A DNA stretch of 10,586 nucleotides from Sphingomonadaceae bacterium (lineage in GTDB: Bacteria; Pseudomonadota; Alphaproteobacteria; Sphingomonadales; Sphingomonadaceae), in assembly GCA_014380205.1 (NCBI GenBank), contig JACMKH010000393.1, forward strand, positions 1 to 10,586, written 5' to 3'. Position 1 is the stretch's first letter. Every line of letters begins with the position of its first letter. Positions 1 to 6,154 of this stretch are shown one piece after another. The position numbers and the translations under genes are program-made. A model generated the notes under the pieces. The model saw only the letters and a list, made by a program, of their open reading frames with translations, ran no database searches and was not told the origin of the DNA.

Positions 1-822
1 CTCGGCCGCGGCGGGAAGGTGGCGCGAGCGCGCGGGGGTGGAGCCGCTGCGCTCGCGCAAGAACCGCTTGACGATGCGGTCCTCGAGGCTGTGGAAGGTG
101 ACGACCGCGAGCCGGCCGCCGGGCTTCAATATCTGCTCGGCCACCGAGAGCCCGTCCTCGAGCTCGTCGAGCTCGGCGTTGATCCAGATGCGTATCGCCT
201 GGAAGGTGCGCGTCGCCGGATCCTTCGGCGCGCCGGGGCGGTGGCCAACCGCACGTCGGACGATCGCGGCGAGTTCGCCGGTACGCTCGATCGGGCGCCC
301 CGCGACGATCGCTCGCGCGATGCGGCGCGAGCGCGGCTCCTCGCCGAGCGCGTAGATCACGTCGGCGATGAGCTTCTCGTCGGCGCTGTTGACGAAATCG
401 GCGGCGCTCGTCCCCTCGCGCCCCATCCGCATGTCGAGCGGCCCGTCGGCCTGGAACGAGAAGCCGCGCTCGGGCCGGTCGAGCTGCATCGACGAGACGC
501 CGACATCGAGCGCGACGCCGTCGACCGAGGTCACGCCGCGCTCGGCGAGCGCGTCGCGCATGTTCGAGAAGCGCTCGGGGACGAGGCGGAGCCGCCCTTC
601 GCTTTCGGCGACGAGCGACGCGCCCTCGGCGATCGCATCGGGATCGCGGTCGAACGCGAAAACCTCGGCCCCCTCGGCGAGCATCGCGCGGGCATAGCCG
701 CCCGCGCCGAAGGTGCCGTCGACATGCGTCTCGCCGCGCGCGATCGCGAGCGCGGCGATCGCCTCGTCGCGCAGCACGGGCGCGTGGCGCGAATCGGGCG
801 CGACGGGACGGTACGCGGTCAT
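1..822 (-). CDS. rsmH: 16S rRNA (cytosine(1402)-N(4))-methyltransferase RsmH (MraW), 3' end cut by window
   Basis: S-adenosylmethionine-dependent methyltransferase that modifies the N4 of C1402 in the 16S rRNA decoding centre; cytoplasmic. I translated 274 residues of the minus strand from ATG at 822-820. Seen: HAPVL near residue 13, the SAM-binding loop [12 protein letters not shown] (34-45), DLGVSS-like [10 protein letters not shown] (106-115), RGFSF and DGPLDMRM (119-133), [11 protein letters not shown] (205-215) and [12 protein letters not shown] (243-254). All are hallmarks of the family. The frame stays open to base 1; the E. coli protein has about 313 residues, so roughly the last 40-50 are outside. 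The start ATG overlaps the mraZ stop (ATGA), so translation is probably coupled. MraZ followed by RsmH is the classical start of the dcw division and cell-wall cluster, which should continue to the left. Confidence 0.97.
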   Translation of the reverse strand, partial: MTAYRPVAPDSRHAPVLRDEAIAALAIARGETHVDGTFGAGGYARAMLAEGAEVFAFDRDPDAIAEGASLVAESEGRLRLVPERFSNMRDALAERGVTSVDGVALDVGVSSMQLDRPERGFSFQADGPLDMRMGREGTSAADFVNSADEKLIADVIYALGEEPRSRRIARAIVAGRPIERTGELAAIVRRAVGHRPGAPKDPATRTFQAIRIWINAELDELEDGLSVAEQILKPGGRLAVVTFHSLEDRIVKRFLRERSGSTPARSRHLPAAAE

Positions 823-1346
823 CGGACCGCCCCCTTGCCCTTGCGACCTTCTCTGCCCTCCTCGAGCAGCGCTTCGAGCTGCGCGACGATATCGGGCGCC
901 GACTCGGCGAGGAATTCGCGCGCGGTCGCGGGATACCAGAGCTCGAAGGTCTGGTTGGCGCCGACGAAGAGCAGCTGCGCGTCCTCGCCCGCCTCGATTC
1001 CGCCGAGCCGGCGCTGGACCGCGCCGATCACCATGCGGCCGCTCTTCTGATCGTAACCTACCGGCATCAGCCCGCCGAAGCTCGTCCGCCCGCGCGCGAA
1101 AAGCAGCGCGTCGTCGTCCTCGGCGTTGCGCTCCTCGCGCGCGCCGAACGCCGCTTCGAACACGGGATCGAACGCCTGGAGGCAGGGGTCGCTGGGATGC
1201 TTGCGAATCGCGAACTCGTGCGGGTTCTCGATCCCCGCCCCCGCGCAGCGCTCGGCGATTACCTTGCGGAACTGGGCCGGCAGCGAGACGCGTCCGTTGG
1301 CGTCGATAGCGTTGAGCCAGCTGCCCTTGAACGGCGTCCTGTCCAC
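819..1346 (-). CDS. mraZ: Transcriptional regulator MraZ
   Basis: DNA-binding regulator at the head of the dcw cluster; in characterised bacteria it binds repeats upstream of its own gene and controls mraZ-rsmH-fts transcription. The 175-residue product has two AbrB/SpoVT-like halves: residues about 5-60, with [16 protein letters not shown] at 12-27, and about 90-145, with [19 protein letters not shown] where the second domain begins. It is longer than E. coli MraZ (152 residues) because of an insert around 62-85 and a charged tail rich in E, G, K and R. The start is GTG at 1346-1344; an in-frame stop lies five codons upstream (1360-1362), so no longer ATG form exists. AAGGGA about 10 nt upstream can serve as the ribosome site. 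The stop overlaps rsmH by 4 bp. Confidence 0.93.
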   Translation of the reverse strand: MDRTPFKGSWLNAIDANGRVSLPAQFRKVIAERCAGAGIENPHEFAIRKHPSDPCLQAFDPVFEAAFGAREERNAEDDDALLFARGRTSFGGLMPVGYDQKSGRMVIGAVQRRLGGIEAGEDAQLLFVGANQTFELWYPATAREFLAESAPDIVAQLEALLEEGREGRKGKGAVR

Positions 1347-1384
1347 CCTTCGCCCATCCCTTCACGGGGGCGCGCGATCCCTCT

Positions 1385-1408
1385 CTCCGAATCACGCGCG
1401 ATTCGGAG
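1385..1408. repeat. 9-bp inverted repeat in mraZ leader carrying two GANTC sites
   Basis: Arms CTCCGAATC (1385-1393) and GATTCGGAG (1400-1408) are perfect reverse complements around a 6-nt spacer. Each arm contains a GANTC site (GAATC 1389-1393, GATTC 1400-1404), and a third, GAGTC, lies at 1422-1426. In alphaproteobacteria GANTC is the target of the CcrM methyltransferase, read at some promoters by GcrA. The repeat lies about 40-60 bp upstream of mraZ. There is no T tract, so it is more likely an operator or leader hairpin than a terminator. Confidence 0.6.
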
Positions 1409-1541
1409 GCGCAGCAAATGCGAGTCGGGACCCCTGACCCCTCTAAGGGGAGCAGTGGCTAATGGTGAATTTTGTGGAAATCAATGCCAATTTATGGATA
1501 TCGCGCATTTGGTTATCTATTCGTGCTTTGTTCTCCACATT
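1409..1541 (-). promoter_or_regulatory. Putative promoter/leader region of the mraZ-dcw cluster
   Basis: This gap is distinctly AT-richer than its surroundings, especially 1453-1545, as expected for a promoter. Reading the minus strand, a weak sigma70-like pair is TTGGCA (complement of 1485-1490) and CACCAT (1462-1467) with 17 bp between; the -10 match is poor, so the exact promoter is uncertain. Closer to mraZ the minus strand has a tandem 7-mer AGGGGTC twice (1429-1442) and a short hairpin CCCCT-CTA-AGGGG (1438-1450). Either could be a regulator-binding element, possibly for MraZ itself, but they do not match the E. coli TGGGN box spacing. Confidence 0.4.
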
Positions 1542-1892
1542 TCATCGCGACCCGTCCCGCGCATCGAGCTCCTCGAGGCTCTGCGCCACCCCCGCGTCGG
1601 GCGCGGCCTGATTCGTCTCCTCCTCGGGCGTGCCGCCCGGCGCGACCCCGATCTCGGCGAGCGGATCCTGGGGCGCGGAGACCTCGCCCGCCGCCGAGCC
1701 GACCTCGTTGCCGATCACGCCCTCGGCGCGCGTGTCGGCGGTGAGCTCGGGCTCGTCGCTCGCGCTCCCCGTGAACGAGGCGGCGAGCGCGACGAGCACG
1801 AAGACGAAGGCGAGCCCGGTGACGCCGACGCGCACGCGGTTCTGGCGATCACGCCGCGCCTCGGCGGCGGGCGATGCGCCCGGCTCGATCAT
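1542..1892 (-). CDS. Small single-pass membrane protein of unknown function
   Basis: I do not recognise a family. The 116-residue product has a basic N-terminal segment (EARRDRQNRVRVG, 11-23), one strongly hydrophobic helix (about 24-40, VTGLAFVFVLVALAASF), then a low-complexity acidic and Pro/Gly-rich tail of about 75 residues. The positive-inside rule predicts the N-terminus in the cytoplasm and the acidic tail in the periplasm. It starts 10 nt after the cysteine synthase stop, with a GAGG ribosome site overlapping that stop region, so the two are probably co-transcribed and coupled. It ends about 195 bp before mraZ. The codon pattern resembles that of its neighbours, supporting a real gene. 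Its position beside the dcw cluster might hint at an envelope or division role, but this is inference only. Confidence 0.72.
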   Translation of the reverse strand: MIEPGASPAAEARRDRQNRVRVGVTGLAFVFVLVALAASFTGSASDEPELTADTRAEGVIGNEVGSAAGEVSAPQDPLAEIGVAPGGTPEEETNQAAPDAGVAQSLEELDARDGSR

Positions 1893-1902
1893 CGCATGCG
1901 CC

Positions 1903-2889
1903 TCACTGGAGCCATGGCGGCGGCGTCAGTCCTTTCCCGCGGAGCCACTCCGCGTCGAACAAGGTCGAAAGATAGCGCAAACCGCTGTCGGCGAGAATAG
2001 TCACGATCGTCTTGCCCGGTCCGAGCGCCTTGCCGAGCGCGACCGCCCCCGCGACGTTGATCCCCGAGGAGAGCCCGAGGCACAGCCCCTCCTCGGCGAG
2101 CAGCCGCGCGACCCAGGCCAGCCCCTCCTCGTCCGAGACGCGAAACTGTGTGTCGATCGGCGCGCCCTCGAGGTTGGCGGTGATCCGGCTCTGCCCGATC
2201 CCCTCGGCGACCGACGAGCCCTCGGCGCGCAACTCGCCGTGCGCATAGTGGTTGTAGAGCGCCGCGCCGAATGGATCAGTGAGCGCGATCGTCACGCCTT
2301 CCGAAAATTCCTTGAGCCCCATGCCCACCCCGCCGAGGGTTCCCCCCGTCCCCACCGAGCAGGTGAAGCCGTCGACCGCGCCGCCGGTCTGCTCCCAGAT
2401 TTCCTTCGCGGTGGTCTTGATGTGCGCGAGCCGGTTCGCGGTGTTGTCGAACTGGTTGGCCCATACCGCGCCCGCCGTCTCCTCGGCGATCCGCCGCGAG
2501 GTGTGGACGAAATGGCACGGGCTCGCATAGGGCGCGGCGGGGACGAGCACGAGCTCGGCGCCCAATGCGCGCAGCGTGTCCATCTTCTCGCGGCTCTGCG
2601 TCTCGGGCATGACGATGATCGTCCGATAGCCCTTGGCGTTGCCGACCAGCGCGAGCCCGATCCCGGTGTTCCCCGCGGTCCCCTCGACGATCGTCCCCCC
2701 CGGCGTGAGCAGCCCTTTCTCCTCGGCGTCCTCGACGATGAACAGCGCCGCGCGGTCCTTGACCGACCCGCCCGGGTTCATGAACTCGCACTTCCCCAGA
2801 ATCTCGCACCCGCTGTCCGCCGAGGGCCCGGCGAGCCGGACGAGCGGGGTGCCGCCGATCAACGCGAGCGGATTAGGGAGAATGTCCAT
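1903..2889 (-). CDS. Cysteine synthase (O-acetylserine sulfhydrylase), CysK-type PLP enzyme
   Basis: PLP-dependent beta-replacement enzyme that makes L-cysteine from O-acetylserine and sulfide; cytoplasmic. From ATG at 2889 the product is 328 residues, a normal length for the family. Seen: IGGTPLVRL (11-19), NPGGSVKDRAA with the Schiff-base lysine K44, the substrate loop GTAGNTGIG (70-78), the PLP phosphate loop GTGGTLGG (180-187), LSSGINVAG (273-281) and the DSGLRYLST terminal motif (301-309). The loop reads TAGNTG rather than the TSGNTG of E. coli CysK, so a cystathionine beta-synthase-like relative cannot be fully excluded. A TTG-initiated form 12 codons longer is possible, but the ATG begins exactly where homology should start. 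Neither start has a clear Shine-Dalgarno. The small membrane protein gene follows after 10 nt. Confidence 0.92.
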   Translation of the reverse strand: MDILPNPLALIGGTPLVRLAGPSADSGCEILGKCEFMNPGGSVKDRAALFIVEDAEEKGLLTPGGTIVEGTAGNTGIGLALVGNAKGYRTIIVMPETQSREKMDTLRALGAELVLVPAAPYASPCHFVHTSRRIAEETAGAVWANQFDNTANRLAHIKTTAKEIWEQTGGAVDGFTCSVGTGGTLGGVGMGLKEFSEGVTIALTDPFGAALYNHYAHGELRAEGSSVAEGIGQSRITANLEGAPIDTQFRVSDEEGLAWVARLLAEEGLCLGLSSGINVAGAVALGKALGPGKTIVTILADSGLRYLSTLFDAEWLRGKGLTPPPWLQ

Positions 2890-3203
2890 GCGCGAGAGAT
2901 AGGCATGGCAGGCGGGCTGGGGCAAGCAAGACTGGCTTGCATCGGCGAAAGCTCCGACGGTAGAAAGAACGCCAAGCGAGGCAGAAGATGGCGCAGATCA
3001 CGACCCGACGCCATCTCCGCACCCGCTCGCGCGGCATAAAGATTTTCGAGCTGTGGAGAGGACATCCCCCCTGCACTGATCGCGACTTTCGCAACCTTCC
3101 GAGAGCCCCCGCCCAATCCAGCGCCGGATGAACGGCGCCCCGCGCCTGTTCAGGCTATGCCGGGCGACATGACGAGCCGGCGCCTCTGAAGGAGATGGGC
3201 TTT
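2890..3203. other. Intergenic region, likely carrying the cysteine synthase promoter
   Basis: This 314-bp gap between the NYN nuclease stop and the cysteine synthase start holds no convincing coding frame; the short frames crossing it look like shadows. Visible structures are an inverted repeat GCAAGC-N7-GCTTGC (2922-2940), about 33-51 bp upstream of the cysteine synthase ATG, and a compact dyad GCCTG-TT-CAGGC (3144-3155). No clear -35/-10 pair, tRNA or riboswitch was recognised. The promoter of the cysteine synthase operon should lie here. Confidence 0.5.
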
Positions 3204-3216
3204 CTACCCAATCTCC
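3191..3216 (-). terminator. Possible weak terminator or mRNA hairpin spanning the NYN stop codon
   Basis: GGAGAT (3191-3196) pairs with ATCTCC (3211-3216), and GGG (3197-3199) with CCC (3207-3209), leaving one bulged base at 3210 and a 7-nt loop that contains the NYN stop codon (3204-3206). In the minus-strand transcript the hairpin covers the last three codons and the stop. It is followed by TTCAGAGG, not a real U tract, so termination would be weak; it may instead protect the 3' end of the operon mRNA. Confidence 0.35.
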
Positions 3217-3803
3217 CTGACGAAATCGCTGTGCGCCTGGAGCAGCCGCGACAGCGGCCACGAAGGCTCGGGGAGTTGGACGACGCCGACCTCGATCCCC
3301 GCGCGCCGGGCGTATTTGAGCGCGGCAACCATGTCGTTGTCCGAGCTGATCAGCAGCAGCCGGTCGATCGTGCGGCGCTCGGCGAAGCTCGCGATGTCGA
3401 GCCCGATGCGCATATCGACGCCCTTCTGCTCGAAGATCGGATCGAAATCCTCGTCCTCGGGGGCCTCGCCCTCGGCCCAGTCCCAGCGGTTGGGCTTCCA
3501 GCCGCGAAAGCTCAGCGAGCCGCGCCGCACCGCGAAGCGGTCGCGCGTCGCCAGATCGTCGAGGAAGCCCGTGCCTCCGGTGAAGGTCTGGGTGGTGCGC
3601 GAGATCGGGCGCGTCACGTCGCCGTCGAACAGCGGCGCGTCATAATAGAGGATGCGGAGCAGATGCTCGCGCGCCTCGTCGATGCATTTGTACGCGAAAT
3701 CCTCGACGAAATCGCCGCTGTAGGGCTTTTCGGTGATCCGCGCATGGACGCGCAGCGCGCCCCCGTCGATCAGCAGCGCGGTGCGGAACTTGGCGTTGCT
3801 CAA
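3204..3803 (-). CDS. NYN domain (LabA/DUF88-type, PIN-like) nuclease-fold protein
   Basis: NYN domains share the PIN-like RNase fold and use clustered aspartates to bind a divalent metal; most act on RNA, but the substrate here is unknown. The 199-residue product shows the first strand and acidic site TALLIDGG (D13, residues 8-15), KGVDMRIGLDI (127-137, D130 and D136), and LISSDNDM (151-158, D155 and D157), then the Rossmann-like AGIEVGVVQL. I chose TTG at 3803: it overlaps the upstream repressor stop (TTGA), has GGGGA 6 nt upstream, and puts the first beta strand near the N-terminus. Longer forms would only read the repressor gene out of frame. It is the third gene of the MerC-Zur operon, so it may be expressed under metal control. 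Confidence 0.85.
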   Translation of the reverse strand: MSNAKFRTALLIDGGALRVHARITEKPYSGDFVEDFAYKCIDEAREHLLRILYYDAPLFDGDVTRPISRTTQTFTGGTGFLDDLATRDRFAVRRGSLSFRGWKPNRWDWAEGEAPEDEDFDPIFEQKGVDMRIGLDIASFAERRTIDRLLLISSDNDMVAALKYARRAGIEVGVVQLPEPSWPLSRLLQAHSDFVREIG

Positions 3804-4267
3804 GCGCAATCCCCGCACAGGCCGCGCACCTCGATCACCGGGCGTTCGGGGCTGAAGCCTTTCGCCGTCGCCGCCGAGCGGACCGCCTGGGTCACCGTGT
3901 CGTCGTCGATATGCGTGGTCTGGCCGCAATTGTCGCAGACCAGGAAGATGCAGTCGTGGAGGCAATCGGGGTGGCGGTTGGCGATATAGGCGTTGGCGCT
4001 CTCGACGCGGCGCGCGACGTTCGAGGCGGTGAACAGATCGAGGATGCGATAGACGCTGTTGGCGGCGACGCGTCGCCCTTCGGCGTTGGAGACCGCCTCG
4101 GCGATGTCATAGGCCGAGGCGGGGCGATCGAACCCAGCCAGCGCCTCGAACACGGCGGCGCGCATCCTGGTCCACTGCTCGCCCGAGGCTTCGAGCGCAG
4201 TCTGCGCGGCCGCGACGAGGCCAGCGCCGTGGTGGGTGACGTGGTGGTGGTCGTGCTTGGCGGGCAT
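3800..4267 (-). CDS. zur: Fur-family transcriptional regulator, probably the zinc repressor Zur
   Basis: Metal-sensing dimeric repressor. The 155-residue product from ATG at 4267 begins with a histidine-rich segment (HDHHHVTHH, 5-13), then the winged helix (about 28-90, with SAYDIAEAVS and NSVYRILDLF), and a dimerisation/metal domain with HPDCLHDCIFLVCDNCG (99-115), CxxC at 111/114, H119 and a C-terminal CGDC (151-154). The cysteine pairs match the structural zinc site of Fur/Zur proteins, and the sequence resembles the Zur branch rather than Fur or PerR. The call of zinc specificity is inferred. A TTG-initiated form 12 codons longer is possible; neither start has a good Shine-Dalgarno. It lies 49 nt after the MerC gene and overlaps the NYN gene by 4 bp. 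Operator-like repeats upstream of the operon suggest autoregulation. Confidence 0.88.
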   Translation of the reverse strand: MPAKHDHHHVTHHGAGLVAAAQTALEASGEQWTRMRAAVFEALAGFDRPASAYDIAEAVSNAEGRRVAANSVYRILDLFTASNVARRVESANAYIANRHPDCLHDCIFLVCDNCGQTTHIDDDTVTQAVRSAATAKGFSPERPVIEVRGLCGDCA

Positions 4268-4316
4268 GGAAGGGAATGTATGCGCCGGGGTGAACCAGCG
4301 CAATGGAGAGGGGGAT

Positions 4317-4685
4317 TTAGCTCCGCGCCCGCCGGTTGAGATCGTGCCCCAGCGCGAGGATCGCGACGCCGAGGATCGTGTAGATCGTCTCCATCTCGCC
4401 GTGCGGCAGGGTCAACGCGCCCGCCATCGTGCCCACGCCGAGCGAGCCGATCGCCGCGGGCATCAGATAGCCATGCTCATAGACGCCGCGGCCAATCGCG
4501 ATGATGCCGAGGGCGATCGCCATGCCGAGCCCTACCTCGTGGACGATCGGATCGACGAGCATCCCGCCCGCCGAGGCGAGCAAGGTGAGGATGATCGCGC
4601 CCGACAGACAATGGACGACGCACAGCCACGACAGCATGATCGCCCAGCGGTCGAGCCGCCCGTCGCGAACCGCGATCCATACCAT
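4317..4685 (-). CDS. MerC-domain inner-membrane protein
   Basis: Small multi-pass membrane protein of the MerC family, whose founding member imports mercuric ion in mer operons; chromosomal relatives next to Fur/Zur regulators have no proven substrate. The 122 residues form about four helices: about 14-38, 48-66, 72-92 and 98-114. The metal-binding signature is CVVHC in helix 1 (C22 and C26 with H25), and helix 2 begins with HE (49-50). No mer genes are nearby, so mercury resistance is unlikely; zinc or another soft metal is more plausible because the next gene encodes a Zur-like repressor. ATG at 4685 is preceded by AGGATCAGG at modest spacing. It is the first gene of the MerC-Zur-NYN operon and diverges from ctaA. 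Confidence 0.82.
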   Translation of the reverse strand: MVWIAVRDGRLDRWAIMLSWLCVVHCLSGAIILTLLASAGGMLVDPIVHEVGLGMAIALGIIAIGRGVYEHGYLMPAAIGSLGVGTMAGALTLPHGEMETIYTILGVAILALGHDLNRRARS

Positions 4686-4728
4686 CGTGCGCGCCTGATC
4701 CTTTCGCCGAGTCGCCTATGACGACCCA

Positions 4729-4770
4729 ATATTGCAAAGATACAACATATCCGTGAAGTTACAACATCAC
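4729..4770. promoter_or_regulatory. Tandem operator-like elements, candidate Zur boxes, between merC-like gene and ctaA
   Basis: A 12-mer occurs twice in the same orientation with one mismatch: AAGATACAACAT (4737-4748) and AAGTTACAACAT (4756-4767), 19 bp apart. Each lies in a dyad. GTGAAGTTACAACATCAC (4753-4770) pairs at 7 of 8 positions. The minus-strand ATGTTGTA-TCTT-TGCAATAT (4729-4748) matches at 6 of 8. The core ATGTTGTAACTT resembles the ATGTTATAACAT-type core of known Zur boxes. They sit 44-85 bp upstream of the MerC start, within likely promoter DNA (minus-strand TTGTAA, 16 bp, TATCTT). They could also affect ctaA on the other side. Confidence 0.6.
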
Positions 4771-4789
4771 CCGGAACGCGGGCGCGCGA

Positions 4790-4824
4790 GTGTTGGCTTT
4801 CTGCAACACCCCGCCCTAAGGGCG
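4790..4824 (+). promoter_or_regulatory. ctaA leader with two small hairpins, one covering the ribosome site
   Basis: Two dyads lie just upstream of ctaA: GTGTTG (4790-4795) with CAACAC (4804-4809), and CGCCC (4812-4816) with GGGCG (4820-4824) around a TAA loop. The AAGG that should be the ctaA Shine-Dalgarno (4818-4821) falls in the loop and 3' arm of the second hairpin. If both form in the mRNA they could limit ribosome access. Short GC-rich dyads are common in such DNA, so a regulatory role is only a suggestion. Confidence 0.35.
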
Positions 4825-4829
4825 CGGCG

Positions 4830-5840
4830 ATGGAATCCGGAAGCGCCCCACGCCGCGGACGGCCGCGCGCGCTCGCCTGGTGGCTGGTCGCGGTCGCCGC
4901 GCTGGTGATCCTCATGGTGGTGGTCGGCGGGATCACGCGGCTCACCGAATCGGGGCTCTCGATCACGCGCTGGGCCCCCGTTTCCGGCGCGATTCCGCCG
5001 TTGAGCGCCGCCGAGTGGCAGGCCGAGTTCGCGGCATACCAAGCAACCCCCGAATACCGCCTGCTCACCCACGGAATGTCGCTCGCCGATTTCCAACGCA
5101 TCTTCTTCTGGGAGTATCTCCACAGATTGATCGGCCGGCTGATCGGCCTCGCCTTCGCGATCCCCTTCGCGGTGTTTGCGTTGAAGCGGTGGATTCCGGC
5201 GGGCTATGGCTGGCGACTCGCGGCGCTGCTCGCGCTCGGCGGCCTCCAGGGCGCGGTGGGCTGGTGGATGGTCGCCTCGGGGCTGGTCGATCGCCCCGAT
5301 GTCAGCCACGTCCGCCTCGCGGTCCATCTCAGCCTCGCCTGCCTGATCCTCGCCGGTCTCGTCTGGACCGCGCTCGACCTCTTCGCGCTAGCCCGCGACC
5401 CGGTCGCGCGCCCTGCGCGGCTCACAGGCGTCGCGATCGCCGCGGGCATCGCGCTCGCGATCCAGCTCGTGCTCGGCGCCTTCGTCGCGGGGCTCGACGC
5501 GGGGCGCATCTACGGCCAATGGCCGTTGATGGGGAGCGGCCTGATGCCCGGCGAGATCGGCGAGGATGCGCGCGTATTCTGGCAGTTCCTCCACCGCTGG
5601 TGGGCGTTCGCCGCGGCCGGCGTCCTCGTCTGGTTCGGGCTGCGCGCCGACGCGGTCGCTGGGACCGGCCAGCGCTTCACCCACCATCTCGGTGGCCTCG
5701 TCACGCTACAGATCGGGCTCGGCATCGCGACGCTCGTCTCGGGCGTGGCGATCGGGCTCGCCGCGCTCCACCAGGCGGTCGCCGCGCTGATCGTCGCGAC
5801 GCTGACCTGGGCCGCGCACCGCGCCGGGAGCGCGGCATGA
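4830..5840 (+). CDS. ctaA: Heme A synthase, COX15/CtaA family
   Basis: Integral membrane enzyme that oxidises the C8 methyl group of heme O to a formyl group, giving heme A for aa3-type cytochrome c oxidase. The 336 residues match the alphaproteobacterial/mitochondrial Cox15 type. Seen: TRLTESGLSITRW (36-48) after helix 1, the EYLHRLIGR motif (95-103, E95 and H98), H160/H166 in DVSHVRLAVHLSLA, FLHRWWAF (253-260, H255) and ALHQAVAAL (312-320, H314). These are the conserved haem-ligand histidines in a pseudo-symmetric eight-helix bundle. ATG at 4830 has AAGG about 8 nt upstream. The stop overlaps cutA (ATGA). Cytochrome oxidase genes are not in the window. Confidence 0.96.
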   Translation: MESGSAPRRGRPRALAWWLVAVAALVILMVVVGGITRLTESGLSITRWAPVSGAIPPLSAAEWQAEFAAYQATPEYRLLTHGMSLADFQRIFFWEYLHRLIGRLIGLAFAIPFAVFALKRWIPAGYGWRLAALLALGGLQGAVGWWMVASGLVDRPDVSHVRLAVHLSLACLILAGLVWTALDLFALARDPVARPARLTGVAIAAGIALAIQLVLGAFVAGLDAGRIYGQWPLMGSGLMPGEIGEDARVFWQFLHRWWAFAAAGVLVWFGLRADAVAGTGQRFTHHLGGLVTLQIGLGIATLVSGVAIGLAALHQAVAALIVATLTWAAHRAGSAA

Positions 5841-6154
5841 GCGAGATCGTCACCGTCTACGCGGTCTTCGCCGACGCCGCAGAGGCCGAACGGATCGCGC
5901 GCGCGATGATCGAGCGCCGTCTCGCCGCCTGCGCCAACATCCTCGCTCCCTGCCGCTCGATCTATCGCTGGCAAGGCGCGATCGAGACCGCCGAAGAGAT
6001 TCCCGCGCTGTTCAAGACGCGTGCCGACCAGGTCGAGGCGCTGATCGCCGCGATCGCCGAGCTCCACAGCTACGAGGTGCCGGCGATCGTCGCCTGGCCG
6101 ATCGCGCATGCCTGGCCCGCCTATGGCCAATGGATCGAGGAGGAAGGCCGATGA
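5837..6154 (+). CDS. cutA: Divalent-cation tolerance protein CutA (CutA1)
   Basis: Small trimeric cytoplasmic protein with a ferredoxin-like fold related to PII; linked to copper/divalent-cation tolerance in E. coli, although its molecular role is unsettled. The 105 residues are full length and carry the family motifs: ERRLAACANI (26-35), SIYRWQGAIE (41-50), ALFKTR (57-62), HSYEVPAIVAWPI (77-89) and a C-terminal YGQWIEEE. The start ATG overlaps the ctaA stop by 4 bp and the stop overlaps the DUF2237 start in the same way, so the three genes are almost certainly one translationally coupled operon. Confidence 0.95.
   Translation: MSEIVTVYAVFADAAEAERIARAMIERRLAACANILAPCRSIYRWQGAIETAEEIPALFKTRADQVEALIAAIAELHSYEVPAIVAWPIAHAWPAYGQWIEEEGR

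Noticed and set aside
19..1050. Plus-strand open frame over rsmH and mraZ
   Set aside because: It is a shadow of the rsmH/mraZ coding strands, with no recognisable motifs.
1456..1497. Repeated TGG triplets resembling an E. coli MraZ box (TGGGN repeats)
   Set aside because: They lie on the strand opposite to mraZ, lack the third G, and are spaced 7, 12 and 20 nt apart instead of regularly at 10.
1630..3039. Long plus-strand open frame (469 codons) across the cysteine synthase region
   Set aside because: It is antisense to the clearly homologous cysteine synthase and to the small membrane protein gene; its translation is Arg/Pro-rich with no domain, typical of shadow frames in GC-rich DNA.
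2998..3261. Minus-strand open frame in the gap before cysteine synthase
   Set aside because: It begins inside the NYN gene in another frame, has no ribosome site or family resemblance, and its composition is shadow-like.
3804..3965. N-terminal extension of the NYN protein by 54 residues
   Set aside because: The extension reads the repressor gene in another frame and is Arg/Gly/Pro-rich. The TTG at 3803 has a ribosome site and a TTGA overlap.
3195..3989. Plus-strand open frame opposite the NYN gene
   Set aside because: Antisense to a conserved-motif gene; low-complexity composition.
4317..4685. Mercury resistance operon suggested by the MerC domain
   Set aside because: No merA, merT, merP or merR is present; the neighbours are a Zur-like regulator and an NYN protein, pointing to metal homeostasis instead.
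4880..5836. N-terminal extension of CutA back through ctaA
   Set aside because: It is the +2 frame of ctaA; CutA homology begins exactly at the ATG at 5837.
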